Positions 10,601-22,062 of a stretch of DNA of 64,000 bases are shown here, piece by piece. The stretch is from the NCBI GenBank assembly GCA_963565915.1, contig OY751494.1, forward strand, positions 3,782,001 to 3,846,000, read 5' to 3'. The translations under genes were made by a program, and so were the position numbers. The DNA comes from Entoloma clypeatum. Lineage: Eukaryota > Basidiomycota > Agaricomycetes > Agaricales > Entolomataceae. Each line of letters begins with the position of its first letter. The first letter of the stretch is position 1. The notes under the pieces were generated by a model, which was not told the origin of the DNA, searched no databases, and was given only the letters and a program-made list of their open reading frames with translations.

Positions 10601-11782
10601 CATATCAAACTCCCTCTTCGCAGTGACACTGATATCCCCTCTCCAACCTTCCCTCCAATATTGCCTCGCCTGCAGAGCTTCAAAGTTTTTCCGATGCGCA
10701 TGTATATGTGGGGGAACCCTCTTTGCACCGATTTCTTTCAAGTCCATGCCCGACCAATCCAAATTGGCATCAGCACCATCAACATCCTCCACGTCTGAGA
10801 AATCATGGAAGGATACATCTTCCTCGTCTTCCTCCAGGTCCAAATCATCCGATTTCAATGGCGAGAGGGATGGAGTACTCCATCGACTATCCCAGTCCAA
10901 TCTTTCTCGCTCTTTGTCTTTGTCGTAATGATGTTTGATTCCATCTTGAGATCGGCGGACGAACCCGGGGGGAAGGCCATAAACGCCTTCCCAATGTTCA
11001 CCTTCGAAAGGTTCTTCAGCGACGATGGCAGCCCATGTTAATGGTTCTGGGCGTGGGGGAGAGTGGGCGCGCTTGTATAGGTAGGAAGACGCGTGGAGGT
11101 GGGTTCTTTCGGTCGCAACAGTGGAGAGCTCGAGCTACAGGAATGGAGCAGTGTTATCACTCTTGCTTTGGGTGTCAAGTAGAACGTACAATAAATTGGA
11201 GATGATTTGGGATGCGGGAACGCTGGATGACGTGAATTATTAGCTCAATGAAATGGAGGATGAGTTACTGGGTGTTCGGGTTGTACCTGAATCTCATGAT
11301 CGAGGTCGCTGTCCCGAAGTTCTACATGCTTCTTCAGGTCTTTATAGCAGGTTTCCAATGCTTCTGCAAGCTCGTCCTGCACATTGATACGCGCCTTAAG
11401 GGAAAGACTGTTTGTTTCTTGAATTCCGCCTTAAAATGAAAGAAGACCAGAGTGTGTACCCTTTGATCTGTCGATCTATGACATTCATGTCGGCGCTCAC
11501 GCCTCCTTTGTTCAATGTCGTCGCTTCAAGGTTTTTCACCACGAAGTCTACTGACGCGCGGAAGTCCGATGCTTCGGGTGCTCCTTTGCTTTCGTCAAAG
11601 CCTGTCACTTGCTTGACGAGTGCCCGGGCGAAAGGCATCAAACGAGAACGTGCATGGCGTTGGTTTGTTCGGATAGAAAGGCGTGAAAGGGGACGTGAGG
11701 ACGCGCTGGAAGGAGGTCGATGGTTTGAGAGACTTGAGGACGGACGAAGCCCTGAACTGGAACTAGATGAGGACGGCAACAT
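7682..11782 (-). CDS. Gamma-tubulin complex component, GCP5/GCP6 type (Spc97/Spc98 family)
   Basis: This is a multi-exon gene for a member of the GCP family, which builds the ring that nucleates microtubules at the spindle pole body. The first exon starts at Met 11782 (MLPSSSSSS; another in-frame Met at 11836 is possible) and includes FARALVKQVTGFDESKG. Later exons carry an acidic stretch (DDLDLEEDEEDVSFHDF), the long central exon at about 8943-10200 (LIYDRLLPHSNAVDTLLVH), and the GCP C-terminal domain with FHFLNTAFNDVVEAG, PFPLTYIFQPIAI and LQIRRAKSVLERI. The last exon has an acidic DDTSDEDEEEGD insert and ends VLAFALEDWDN. Large inserts and the acidic linker favour GCP5/GCP6 (Mod21/Alp16) over the core GCP2/GCP3. 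Opposite-strand ORFs up to 286 codons overlap it and are shadows. Confidence 0.8.
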
Positions 11783-11929
11783 CACCGAGAAACGTTGAAC
11801 GCGACGGTGCGAACGCGTGATCACATTTCGAAACACTTCGAATTCAACAAAATAACGAAAAAGTGGACGCCACAGTACAGAATAATGATTATGACTCTAG
11901 TCCGTTCGTAATGTGCCAGCTAGAAGCGA

Positions 11930-12977
11930 CTACTCCTGGTAAGGATAGCCCAGCTTGCCCTGATCCCTACGACGCCAGAGCTTCTTCCTACACAAAGAAG
12001 CGTCAATAAACCACCAAGGAAAAAAAGAAGTCTGTTTGACAAACTTTTTCTTGGTTGGTATGTGTTCTCCAAACACTTCGACACAATGTTTTGCTTTGAA
12101 TTCGCGAATGAAGCGAGGATCCCTGTGGAACAGTTATCATATGAATGACCTGAGGGGATACAGGGTATAGAACATACCAGAGTTCGCTTGCAATGCCTAG
12201 ATCCTTGCAGCAGCGCATCAGTGCATTGCTTTTACATGCTTCCGTAGCAGTAGGCACCCCATTGGGATCAAAGTACTCCTGTTCTCCCCGTGCAATCGCT
12301 ACCAGCCTATACTTCTGTGTCAGAAGTGGTGAGTGCATGAGGAACATTTTCTAAAACTGACCTTCCCTGGCACACGAGTGCATATTCCCTACTGACGATC
12401 CTCGGACCTACTTTGGTGTCGCTGCGGGGTGCAAGGCCCCAAGCGCCGGGACCAAAAGCCTTGTTGAGGACCCGACGATACTTGATTTCGGGCAGATAAA
12501 TGAGACCATCTGAAAGGGGGTTGACATAATGAAGTCTGAGAAACGAAACCCGTGCTAACCAGGTTTAATTTCGATGTCTATGGGATCAATCGGAGCCAGC
12601 AAAAGTTCAGCAATTTCTTTGGAGAACGCCTGTGATGACAATCCATGATAGCTCCTCGACCAATCTGTAGGTGCCCCAGAACCATTTCCATTCACGTCGG
12701 TGACAAAATTAGGAGGAGGGATTCCAGTAGCAAAGCTCCCCTCTGTCGTTAAATTGTTACCGTTGCTATGATTATTTTCTGCGGCCTCTACCATATCAAC
12801 CGCCTCCGCCTGTGTGGTAAGTTGAGCTTTGTTTACCATTGCAACAGGTTTCGCCTGCAGTGTCGACCTGAAAGTTGGTTTCCCTACGGCAACAAAGCTG
12901 CGAATTGAGTGGAGGGGCAGAGGACCTTGTGCACGCCGAAAAGTGGCGAAACATTGTCGAACAGGGAGACTCGCCAT
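11930..12977 (-). CDS. MGM101: MGM101, mitochondrial genome maintenance protein
   Basis: This is a Rad52-related single-strand DNA-binding and annealing protein of mitochondrial nucleoids, needed for recombination-based repair of mtDNA. The N-terminus ([18 protein letters not shown]) is basic and free of acidic residues, as expected of a mitochondrial presequence. The conserved core is spread over several exons: [32 protein letters not shown], then [77 protein letters not shown] and [16 protein letters not shown]. It ends [13 protein letters not shown], which fits the family C-terminus. The stop is at 11930-11932. No lesion is seen. Confidence 0.92.
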
Positions 12978-13116
12978 GGTCGTCGTTTCAAAACAACTTC
13001 CAAGTTCGTGACCTTGGTGCGCGATGCGTCACAGATCATGTCCGTATCACGTGAAGCAATTGATATTGCGTCCATCGACAACATAAGTAAATCGTAATCT
13101 GCCCTTGCACTTCAAG

Positions 13117-15540
13117 TTATACCATTTGAATCTCCCCGATAATTACCGCATCCACCAGGGTACCTATCTCGAGCTGGAGGGGTGAATCCGCCGTTTTTGG
13201 TGGCAAAATAACCAAACCGTTCGCTCCATTCAGACTTGCCACCCGACTAGACCGCTGACCCCCTGTGCTGAACGCCTGGAGTCCCTGATGTGTAGCCTTG
13301 ATAATTACGCGATGGAATTCGGTGCGAGGATCAAGACGCATGGGGCTTTGTAGCTAGATTAGGGCAATTTTTAGCACCATCAGATAATGAATGAGAAGGG
13401 AACATGGGCTTACTTCAACGCGTAGACGAGGAAGCTCCCAAGAGCTTTTAGGCCATCCGCCCAACAAGCGAAGCGCTGGTACGACAAATACATGAAACGT
13501 AACAAGCGCTGAGGCTGGATTTCCGGGGAGCGCAAACACCGGTTTCGAGATAGTACCATCCGGACCTTGGAAAGGAATCGTCGCAAAGGTGGTGGGCTTC
13601 CCTGGTTTAATTGTGACGCGTCCAAAATGGATGGTCCCATCGAACTGCCGTTCAATGACTGGCTTCAACAAATCTGCTGGGCCCATGGATGTCCCCCCTG
13701 TCGTAATGAGAATGTCTGATTTTTCAAGACCGCGCCTGATAGCTGAAATATGGGCATCTACGCTGGAGAATTCTGTGGAACCTGCAGGATGACATCATAA
13801 CAGTATAGACTTACTCATCGGGAACAATACCCAAATCCACAACTTCGTACCCCATCCCTTCAAGTGCAGCCTGTAGGGAGGGTCGATTAGTGTCGAATAT
13901 TCCTCCCCATCCTTCGCTCTGATGCTGAGAAGGTGTTTGGAGGTCAACAATCTCATTACCCGTGCTTAAAAGCGCAACGACAGGTCTTCTGTAGACTTCT
14001 ACCTGTTAGGCCTCCATCAGCTATCGTCGCAGGAGCTCGGGAGTTGATATATACCTCTTTTCGTCCAACAAAAGCTAACGTTCCTATCTCGCCTCCTCCA
14101 CTACCAATGATCTCACCTTTCCGCAAAACCACCTCGCCTTGACGAACATCAGAACCAGGGTTGCGTACGTTTTCAGCAACAGGGACCTGTGCAAGTGTTT
14201 CCACCTCGTTCTCTTCCCCTTCAAGCATGCTGCCGTGACCTTGAAATGTGGAGACGAGACGAGTATCTTCGACCATGATCACCGCGTCAGTGCCTTTTGG
14301 TAGAGAAGCTCCTGTGTTAATGCGGTAAATTGTGCCGACCGACAAGGGATTGGATAAAGAGTGGCTTTGTGGAGTAACAACTTTGTATACTCCAGGAGAG
14401 TCTGAGGCTGGTGAAGGCACAATGATAAACAGATATCTCTAAAACACGATGAAAGGTCACAAACCTCGTAAGGCATATCCATCGACGCTTGTAGTGGCTG
14501 TTACTGGGACATCCTGCGGTGCATGCACATCGGCAGCAAGGACATGGCCCCTCAAGCGGGAATCCACCTGCCACGAATCAGATATTATGATCGTCCATTT
14601 CATCAATCTTAAGTCTGCGACGCACAAGACGAGTTTCGACTTGTAGACGCGTTGTATTCTTTTCTACCAGCAGGAGAGCTTCTTGCAAGGAAATCAACGG
14701 ATACGGAGAACTTCTATGCCGAGTTGATACTTTATACGACAAAAAGGCTTTAGATATGTCGTAAACTCAGAATGCCCTGATCGACATACCAGGCGCCGAG
14801 GGGTCGTGTGATAACGTCGTTCGTGGTTGTGGAGCGTGGTGGCCGTGGTCAGAGTAGTGGTGGTGGTGGCGATGGTGGTGATGTTGATGCTCACCCCCAC
14901 CAATCTCTTGAGGATCAACACTAGCTGCCAAATCAGCATGGACTTTCGATCCTGTCCCTCCTTTGATAAGATCGATGGCGTGCTCAACCACTCCTGCATC
15001 AAGCAAAGCCTCCAAGTTCTGCCTGACTGCCTTGACGCTCCCGGGTAGTGTCACTACTAGAGTCTTGGTGATAGTCCCAGCAACCGGTCGTGACAGGGCT
15101 GCAAGGGAGGTGTACTTGAGGGATGACGAAAGCAGAAGATGAACAAGGCCAGAAGCCTCCCGTTCAAGCAAAGGTTGTATGGCCTACTCTAAAGGATGAT
15201 TTCCTCCAAGTCTTTCGATCCGTGTGCAAAACCGACCTCTGGTGTGAAATCCCTCACACCGAAACCTGTACCACCAGTGGTTATGATCCAGTCAATATTA
15301 CCTTGCTTGATGCATTTCATCACCGCGCCCTGAATGGCAGAAACCTCGTCTGGGACGATCAAGTGGTGGGCGCATGAAAACCCGGGGCGAGTGTCAAGAA
15401 TGGTCCTTATGGTAGGACCGGATTTGTCTGCAGTGGCATCTGAGGCTGCTGTATCGCTGACTGACGCAATTCTCAACCATTTGAGATGAGAAAGTTGGGA
15501 ACATCCGACCTGTGAGAACTGCAACATGAATGGAGGTCAT
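13117..15540 (-). CDS. Molybdenum cofactor biosynthesis fusion protein (MogA-MoeA; gephyrin/Cnx1 type)
   Basis: One gene carries both final steps of Moco synthesis: molybdopterin adenylation (MogA/G domain) and molybdate insertion (MoeA/E domain). Start ATG 15540: MTSIHVAVLT, then a short intron, then SDTAASDATADKSGPTI. MogA motifs: WIITTGGTGFGVRDFTPE and LSRPVAGTITKTLVVTLPGS. After a linker rich in His (about 14820-14895), the MoeA part shows GTIYRINTGASLPKGTDAVI, a second TTGGTSMGPAD, and FALPGNPASALVTFHVFVVP. The C-terminus ends VDAVIIGEIQMV. The order G then E is that of gephyrin rather than plant Cnx1. Clients in fungi would be nitrate reductase and sulfite oxidase. It is cytosolic by family. 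The His-rich linker is unusual. Confidence 0.9.
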
Positions 15541-15788
15541 GGTTGGAGAGTAAGTATTGGTGATCAATATCGAATCTCCATAATTCGTGGCTCGGCACCG
15601 ATCACTTATCAATTATCATTGTCGATGCTGCACTTCTTACACGCTACCACACCTAAGAAATAAAGTAACCAGGAAGTACGCAAGAGCTAGCTGGGAAGGG
15701 GACAACCTTCAAGACGAATATCCACCCAAAAATCTTCACCTCGATTGATGTATATTCAGTAACTCCTTAGACAACGAAGAATGAAGAA

Positions 15789-17312
15789 TCAATCGGCGGC
15801 GGTTGGTTCATCAGCATCATCATGTTCATCGCCATCCATTCCATCCTCTTGGCTTTTTACGGGTAACGGAGGTTGCCCAGGAAGGCGCTAGAGGTATTGT
15901 TATTAAACTTTTCCGTGAGGGCTGAAATTGTTTACCTTGAAAGCAAATTTACAGACGAGATACCCCTTCGGGTTCAAGCCTTTTTCCAACCATGCCTTGA
16001 AAAGTCCATAATTATTGAATCGGTTTAGAAGTGAATCAAAATATCCCTACCTTTTCTACCCTGTAGAGACCATCATATCGATACCTTGCATAGTGGTAAG
16101 CTGAAGGCCTCGTCAGACATTCAATGGTCGGAACGTACCCCTCACTCGGGGCATATTTTGATTTCCCTTTGAATCCACGAATGACTCTGACGGGTGTACC
16201 TGTTTCGGACGATCGCTGGGCGAGATGGAAGAAGCAAACAGTAGATGAAGGATGAACGAGAATGAGCTACCTTCAGCGCTTTGTTGTTCTGTGACAAAGT
16301 AATTCTCATGAAACGCAGAATAAAACAGGAGAAGAGAAGCCCCACTTTGTTCTCAAAGTCTTGATCATGACTTTGGGGTCCAGTACGAAGCTGCGCAATG
16401 GAAAGAGAAAAATAAATAATGCACCACAAGACCAACATCAAGCTACTAACATTCTTTGGTGCATCTTTAGTACCTGTGAGGTCTCTCCCTCCTGATCCGG
16501 TATAAGTGCTGAAAGATAATTCATTAGAACCAACTCTGTAGCACAAAAATGGCGGGCACAAACAAGGCATATCCAAGATCCACATCGTCGTCATAGCCGC
16601 CGGAAATTGCGACGCTATACGCACCATGATCGCCGCCATGTATGCCTCCCACCCATGGCCTTGAGGAAGAATCATCAATGGCGAGTTCTTCCTATCGAAC
16701 ATAAGAAACATACGCGTGAATAGCGTCACTGCTACACCCTTCCCTCGTGTTCCACCATGTTCCCACCTGAATGCCTGGAATCGAGCCAAATTGCTTTCTA
16801 GAAAAAAATGTGAGGTTCCTCACCAGGCGAGATGTTGGTGTATCGCTTTCTTACGGGTTGTGTCTCCTGATGCTTCCAGCCTCCCTTCCCATCTGTCCTG
16901 TGTTTTCAGTCGTTTTAACGCCACTAGAATAGGTGAACGGGAGGGGATCTGGACGCTGTTGTTCCGAGGTATAGTCAACTGTCTTGCCAGAATTTCGGGC
17001 ACTTCTACGAGGTCCAGCACCACTTTCATCTGCTACTTCGATTCGTTTGGCAGGAGGTAGTGAATTTTTCTCGTCGTTCTCATGTTCGTGCGTGTCTTCA
17101 TGAAATTTCCTCTTCTTCCTCCTGGAGCCAGATTCAGCTTTCTTTCGCCGAACCTCTTTTGGCTCAATCATGGGTTTATCCAACCCAAGTTCCTGTAACA
17201 TCCTCTCGTTCTAGAATCCGTATGCGAATGGTGAATTTGGGTCGGGTGATTTTGCTGAGAAACTCACCCTCTGTATGTTCAGGGCTTTCTGTTTTTCATA
17301 TTCGGAAACCAT
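15789..17312 (-). CDS. SRA-YDG domain protein
   Basis: The SRA domain binds hemimethylated or methylated DNA in UHRF1-type proteins. The start ATG at 17312 gives MVSEYEKQKALNIQR, then NERMLQELGLDKPMIEPKEV and a basic, probably nuclear region (RRKKAESGSRRKKRK). The SRA motifs are spread over short exons: FGSIPGIQVG-TWW, GGIHGGDHGAYSVAISGGYD with DDVDLGYA, FTYTGSGGRDLTGTKDAPKN, SHDQDFENKVNKALKV, then TGTPVRVIRGFKGKSKYAP and YDGLYRVEKAWLEKG. It ends in an acidic tail (DGDEHDDADEPTAAD). No RING, PHD or SET domain is visible, so the SRA is the only named domain. This implies the host has cytosine methylation, which is known for Agaricomycetes. A minus-strand ORF running through the introns is an artefact. 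Confidence 0.88.
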
Positions 17313-17563
17313 GTCAAAAAAAATGGGGGGGAGGTTTGGCAGATTGCGGAGGCAAGTTAGCTTGAAGTTACAGCGCTTTGCATAAAGGTATAAGATCGGC
17401 AACTTTGAAGAGTGACTGGCCGCGTGATATGTGCGTGATCGTGTATCCAGACGCGTCTTTCCACGTGACGATCGCGTCATCATATCTCGTCTAAAACACA
17501 TTTCAGAGGTGTTCAAGAAGGGTATACAGTAAATATCAAAAGGGGTATAGAAAATCCCACAAA

Positions 17564-18807
17564 TCAATCCAAAAGCCCCAGGCTTTCCATCCTTAAATTG
17601 ATGCTAAGGTTTTCCTGCGCCCCATCGATGAGTTCTTGGGCCATTGAGAGATTGGAAATACGAGCGCGAAGGACAGGTAGACACGCAGAAAATACACTGA
17701 TAATCTGTGAACGTGGGGTATCACCAGATTCTCCGAATGGAGAACTTGACCCCGTTTCAGTGAGCTTCAAGATAGATGTTTCAAGTTCCAGAGCCCGTGT
17801 GTGAAGGCCCTCTGATAAGATAAAGGATGAGGGGACGTGGAGGATATCAATAGATACTGAAAGCCTCACCCAAGCTACCAAGCATCTCGTTGTAGACTTG
17901 TAAAGGGGCATCTTCATCGAGCTCGTCAGGGCCACGCATAGCAAGTTGCAATGCTGCGGCCTCTACTTGGCTGCACTCGTCACCATGTGACAAAAATGTT
18001 TGCATGATTTCAGGTGCTTCTTTTGCAAACTATCGGAGGGAGGAATGATGATTATTCGGAAGGAATGCCTCGACGTTGAAGTTTTGCTTACAGTATCTGT
18101 GGCCAGTTCATCATAGAAATCGACCGCCTTCTCGGCTTGGAAACGGGCTCGTTGGTCAGCAAGTTCCGACTCTTCTTTTGCAAGTTCTTGTGAGCGTTCG
18201 TTCAAATCTTTCTACATCCACAGTATGAATCTTTGGGTTACATGAGTTGAGTATAAAGATACAAGGTACCTCGGCAGTCTGCTCTGCAGTCTGAAAGCAT
18301 GCCTCCAAAGTGGAGGTCATATACAACCAAGGATAGAGCTGGGAAGCAACTTGCAATGCATCAGATGTAGGTGCGGGCACTTTCTCTTGAATAGTGGGCG
18401 GTTGTGCCTTTACATACGATCAATGACCGTCTGCGAATGTACACAACTGTAGAACCACACCGGTGGTTTGGCAGCCGTTGGGCTGGGAGCAGAAGCGTCG
18501 GGCTTCGCCTGTTTGCGAGTAGCAATGCTGGGATCGACATCAAGCTGCGAGGTGGGCTGGACCGGGGTTGATTTGGGAACCACCGTGGGACGCGCTGGGG
18601 CTTTTGTAGTACCCGACGCGGGTGCTTTCACGAGACTTTTTCCAATTGCAGGGCCTTGCTTCGCGCGAGTCGAGGCGCTGCTGCCAGTGCTGGTGGCCAA
18701 GGGTTTTGATGAAATGGTTCTTCCTGGATAAATTTCAGCCTCTGTAGCTTGTGTCCACTAGAACAAGTACCACGAGCAGAGGACGACTTGGATACGCTGC
18801 TTGACAT
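17564..18807 (-). CDS. Coiled-coil protein, function unknown
   Basis: The start ATG at 18807 gives MSSSVSKSSSAR. A 29-nt intron would lead to EAEIYPGRTISSKPLATSTG, but that is very short, so this junction is uncertain. The N-terminal third is Ala/Pro/Ser/Lys-rich and disordered. The central part is helical with heptad character: LYPWLYMTSTLEACFQTAEQ, ERSQELAKEESELADQRARF and AEKAVDFYDELATDT. The C-terminal exon has LHTRALELETSILKLTETGS and ends INLRMESLGLLD. I do not recognise the family. A kinetochore, spindle or nuclear pore coiled-coil subunit would fit but cannot be argued from sequence alone. It is followed closely by the SRA gene on the same strand and starts 138 bp from the divergent acyltransferase gene. 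Confidence 0.6.
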
Positions 18808-18944
18808 GGTCGATTTGAATACATGTACATACATTGAAACCCCGCTACCTTTTCTTGGTTTCCTCCCTGAAGGTACCAAGCGTCGCACGGCGGCGAGCCT
18901 CCAGCAATACCCTAGACCTGCGATACCCCTCGCTCTAACCTGCA

Positions 18945-20126
18945 ATGGCCCTTCTTGTTTCCCTCATGAAGCCTCTCGCTTACCTGTCGCTACCGGTCAT
19001 CCTCTTACGTGCGATCGCAGCAACTTCACCTACCGGTCGATATTACATCCGGCAAGGGCTGTACGTCTCAACGCTGGTGGCAGTGGCGGCATGTAGTGTC
19101 GTCGTTGCCGCGGGCATGTCCGTGATAGGAAGGCGATTCGATGTGAATTACATCGTGGCTCGTGTATTCTACAGCATCACTCGCAAAACATTTGATGTGG
19201 AGATCGAGGTGGAGGGAGAGGAAAACTTGGAACAGCGGCCGGCAATTCTCATGATGAACCATCAAACTATGCTGGATGTTATTGTGGTGGGGAGGTGAGC
19301 GGACAGGTGCTCACAAGAGACGCGTGGGCTGTTCATCGTCTCACATCTGACGGTTACCACCTTCGTAGGCTGATGCCCAAGCAGACATCTATCATGGCAA
19401 AGCAATCTTTAAAATATACCCCGCTCGGCCCATTCATGACTATGGGAGGGACCATTTTCGTCGATCGAGGGAACAACACGCGCGCAGTACAATCTCTGGT
19501 GAAAGCTGGGGACATGATGAGATCTCTGAGATTATCACTCTGGATGTTCCCAGAGGGCACGCGTACTAGTGCTGAGGTTCCCGACATGCTGCCACTAAAG
19601 AAGGGTGGTTTCCACCTGGCGCTTCAAGCTGGTGTTCCAATCATTCCCATCGTCGCGGAGAACTACTGGAGGTTATACCACAAGGGCCTGTTCGCTCCCG
19701 GAACCATCAAAGTGCGAGGTATGGTCACTTTCGTTCCTGATGACACTTTGGGGCAAGACACTAAAAGTTTTTTTTAATTTTCATTTGAACACAGTACTAC
19801 CCGCAATTTCGACAACTGGTCTCACCGTGTCCGATATTCCAATACTGGCAACTCAAGTGCGGGATCAAATGCTGGTGGCATTGCACGAGATTTCAATGGA
19901 ACCCTCGAGTTCCGAGCAAACCGAGGAAACATCATCGCCAAGTGCAGCCGACCCCGGGTTGACCCCCACCAATGACCCCAACGTTACCCAAACGACTGCA
20001 GAGTTGGGCGTGACCTGTTCAAGTGCCTCATTAGGATCGTCGTTCTCCGCTTCAACTTTCTCTGGCTCGGAACGGGGTGGCGAGACGGAAGAAGACGAAG
20101 GGATAGTCTTGGTTGGGCGACCATAG
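18945..20126 (+). CDS. SLC1: 1-acyl-sn-glycerol-3-phosphate acyltransferase (PlsC/AGPAT family)
   Basis: The enzyme acylates lysophosphatidate to phosphatidate in the ER membrane, early in phospholipid and triacylglycerol synthesis. The N-terminus has two or three hydrophobic segments (LLVSLMKPLAYLSLPVILL; LYVSTLVAVAACSVVVAAG). The catalytic block I is NHQTMLD (NHx4D form), block III is FPEGTR, and block IV is GVPIIPIV. Three exons join in phase: the first ends after LDVIVVGR, the second spans LMPKQTSIMAKQ to GTIKVR, and the third starts LPAISTTGLTVSDI. The Ser/Thr/Glu-rich tail (EQTEETSSPSAADPG) is poorly conserved. It is followed by a convincing GDPD gene on the same strand, so two glycerolipid genes are neighbours. 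Confidence 0.9.
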
Positions 20127-20147
20127 AATCAGGAAATCTATGATACA

Positions 20148-20168
20148 TGCATATATATATATATATAT
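20148..20168. repeat. AT dinucleotide microsatellite
   Basis: A short run of AT repeats about 20 nt long lies directly after the acyltransferase stop codon, in the presumed 3' untranslated or spacer region. Confidence 0.8.
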
Positions 20169-20473
20169 CCCATAATCTTTCGCGCTCAAGAACGTTTGCT
20201 GTATTTGACGCATGTGCGATTTCTCATTCGTTGGCGATTCTTGGAGTGTTGAGCGACGTTAGGGTCGAGGAAGCCACTGAGTTGTCCAAAAGGGGGTTTT
20301 ATACACGCGAACGTTGGATCCAGCCGTCCTCTCCTCTCTTTTGCCGTCCTTTATTTAGGATGTTGGCAAGTATAAAGCGTTGTCTCAGATACGATCGCTC
20401 TCTATTCAAATTCACCGCTTCACGTCTCTTGTCCCCAGTCGACATGAACTTGAAACCAAGAGTCTTGCCTGGC

Positions 20474-21918
20474 ATGTCCTTCTTGTGCTGAACAACGCTC
20501 GCTCTCTCTCTGACACCTCACCCTCCCCCTTAGACTGTTGGGGCCATCGCGGTGTAAGTCCTCAATGGCCGCGCTAACGTCCAGACCACTAACTGGCACC
20601 CTCCTCAAAGGCATCTGCCCGGTTCCCGGAGAACACTCTCGCAAGCTTTGAAGCCGCAATCCGCGATGGCGCAGAAGGCATCGAGAGCGGTATTTTCATA
20701 TTAGCGTTCTGCGCTACTTGATGCCCCTCGTAACCACCGTAAGCAGACGTGCACGTGTCGGCGGACGACGTCGTCCTTATGTTCCATGATCCATGTACGA
20801 GGAACTCTTCTTTCTCAAGTCGACCGTCACTGACTCTGGGGCGTTCAGCATTGGGGCGCACAACGGAGTCGACAGGTAACTTGGCGCGGCCAGCGAAACA
20901 CTAGAGTGGTGGCTCACGGGCTTCTTCTACCTACAGGTGAGATTAGAGATCGTACATGGTATGGAGGGAATGGGATGATGCACATCCGCACCATCAAAGA
21001 GCCCAAACAAGCGATTCCAACATTCGCGGAGACCGTGAATTTGCTAATGAAGGTATTTCTTCGCCGGTTCGCTTTACCTTTTCTCTCCATTGTGTTTCCC
21101 CGACCGCTCAGCCCGAAAACCAACACGTCAAATTCAATGTGGATGTCAAGGTCCAAAACGACCCTGACCGCCTTTTTGCATTGATGGACAACATCATCGC
21201 TTCTCATCCTAGCTGGGAAACGCTTCTAGCCCCCCGCATCCTCCTAGGTCTGTGGCATCCCCGTTTCTTGCCATTCGCCAAATCGCGTCTGCCGTATTGT
21301 CGCCGCTCGTACATCGGGACGAGCACCGAGATCGCGCGCAAGTACTTTTGGGCGGACTGTCATGCCTTTTCGATGGCGTTTGGAGCATTGACCACGTCTG
21401 ATGGACAGAAGTTCGTAATATGTTGTTCAGGAACCGCGATCTGACGGACGTGTTGATAGGTTTCGATCAGAGTGCAAAGTAGCGGGGAAGAATCTGATGG
21501 TGTGGACGGTCAATCGACCGGAGCATATGATGGAGGTCTGTTGTCTCGCAAATACGGGTTTTGGGTGGCCCTGATGGCAATCCTCATTTCACCCAGGCTG
21601 TCAGATGGGAAGTCAATGCAATTATAACCGACGTCACAAAGACATGGCTTGATCTGCGCTCTGCTCTGCAAAGTATGTCTGTCAAATTGTGTGATTTGGT
21701 GCGGTGACCCTAATCATTCATTGCCTATAGAGGATTACGAAAAGACGGGATCCCAGTACGGACGTATATTCCTATGGACGACGCCCAAGTTCTATACCCC
21801 ATTCGTGTTTGCGTCCAGCCGCAAGAATCAAGTTTATCTGGAAAAGATTGGTGGACCGTTTGATGCCCATGCCGTTCCGCCCGTTCCTGTTACCCCGATG
21901 GTAAAGGTCCAAGCATGA
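20474..21918 (+). CDS. Glycerophosphodiester phosphodiesterase (GDPD)
   Basis: Hydrolyses glycerophosphodiesters to glycerol-3-phosphate and an alcohol. The TIM-barrel GDPD signature is clear: CWGHRG, then after an intron ASARFPENTLASFEAAIRDG and AEGIES, then DVHVSADDVVLMFHDPSLGR, so the HRG...E...E-D...HD metal and catalytic residues are present. Later exons give IRDRTWYGGNG, AIPTFAETVNLLM, HVKFNVDVKVQNDPDRLFAL, HPRFLPFAKSRLPYCRRSYI, NLMVWTVNRPEHMMEAVRW and VNAIITDVTKTWLDLR. It ends TPMVKVQA. The family start is not resolved: no ATG lies in the frame of CWGHRG directly upstream, so the start shown (ATG 20474) needs a first intron that I could not place in phase. A TATA-like TATAAAG lies near 20371. 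Confidence 0.82.
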
Positions 21919-22062
21919 AGGAAGACCTTGCATACCCAAAGCACAGACTAGTATTTATTGCATAGAATTGCTGTCGCGTTGATTAATTTTAGAATTATTT
22001 TTGCACATGACTTTGACTTGACCTCACTGACATTGATCATCTGTCTGACTCAACTCCTCGGC

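Noticed and set aside
16142..16789. 215-codon minus-strand frame
   Set aside because: Reads through several introns of the SRA gene; conserved SRA motifs require splicing into other frames.
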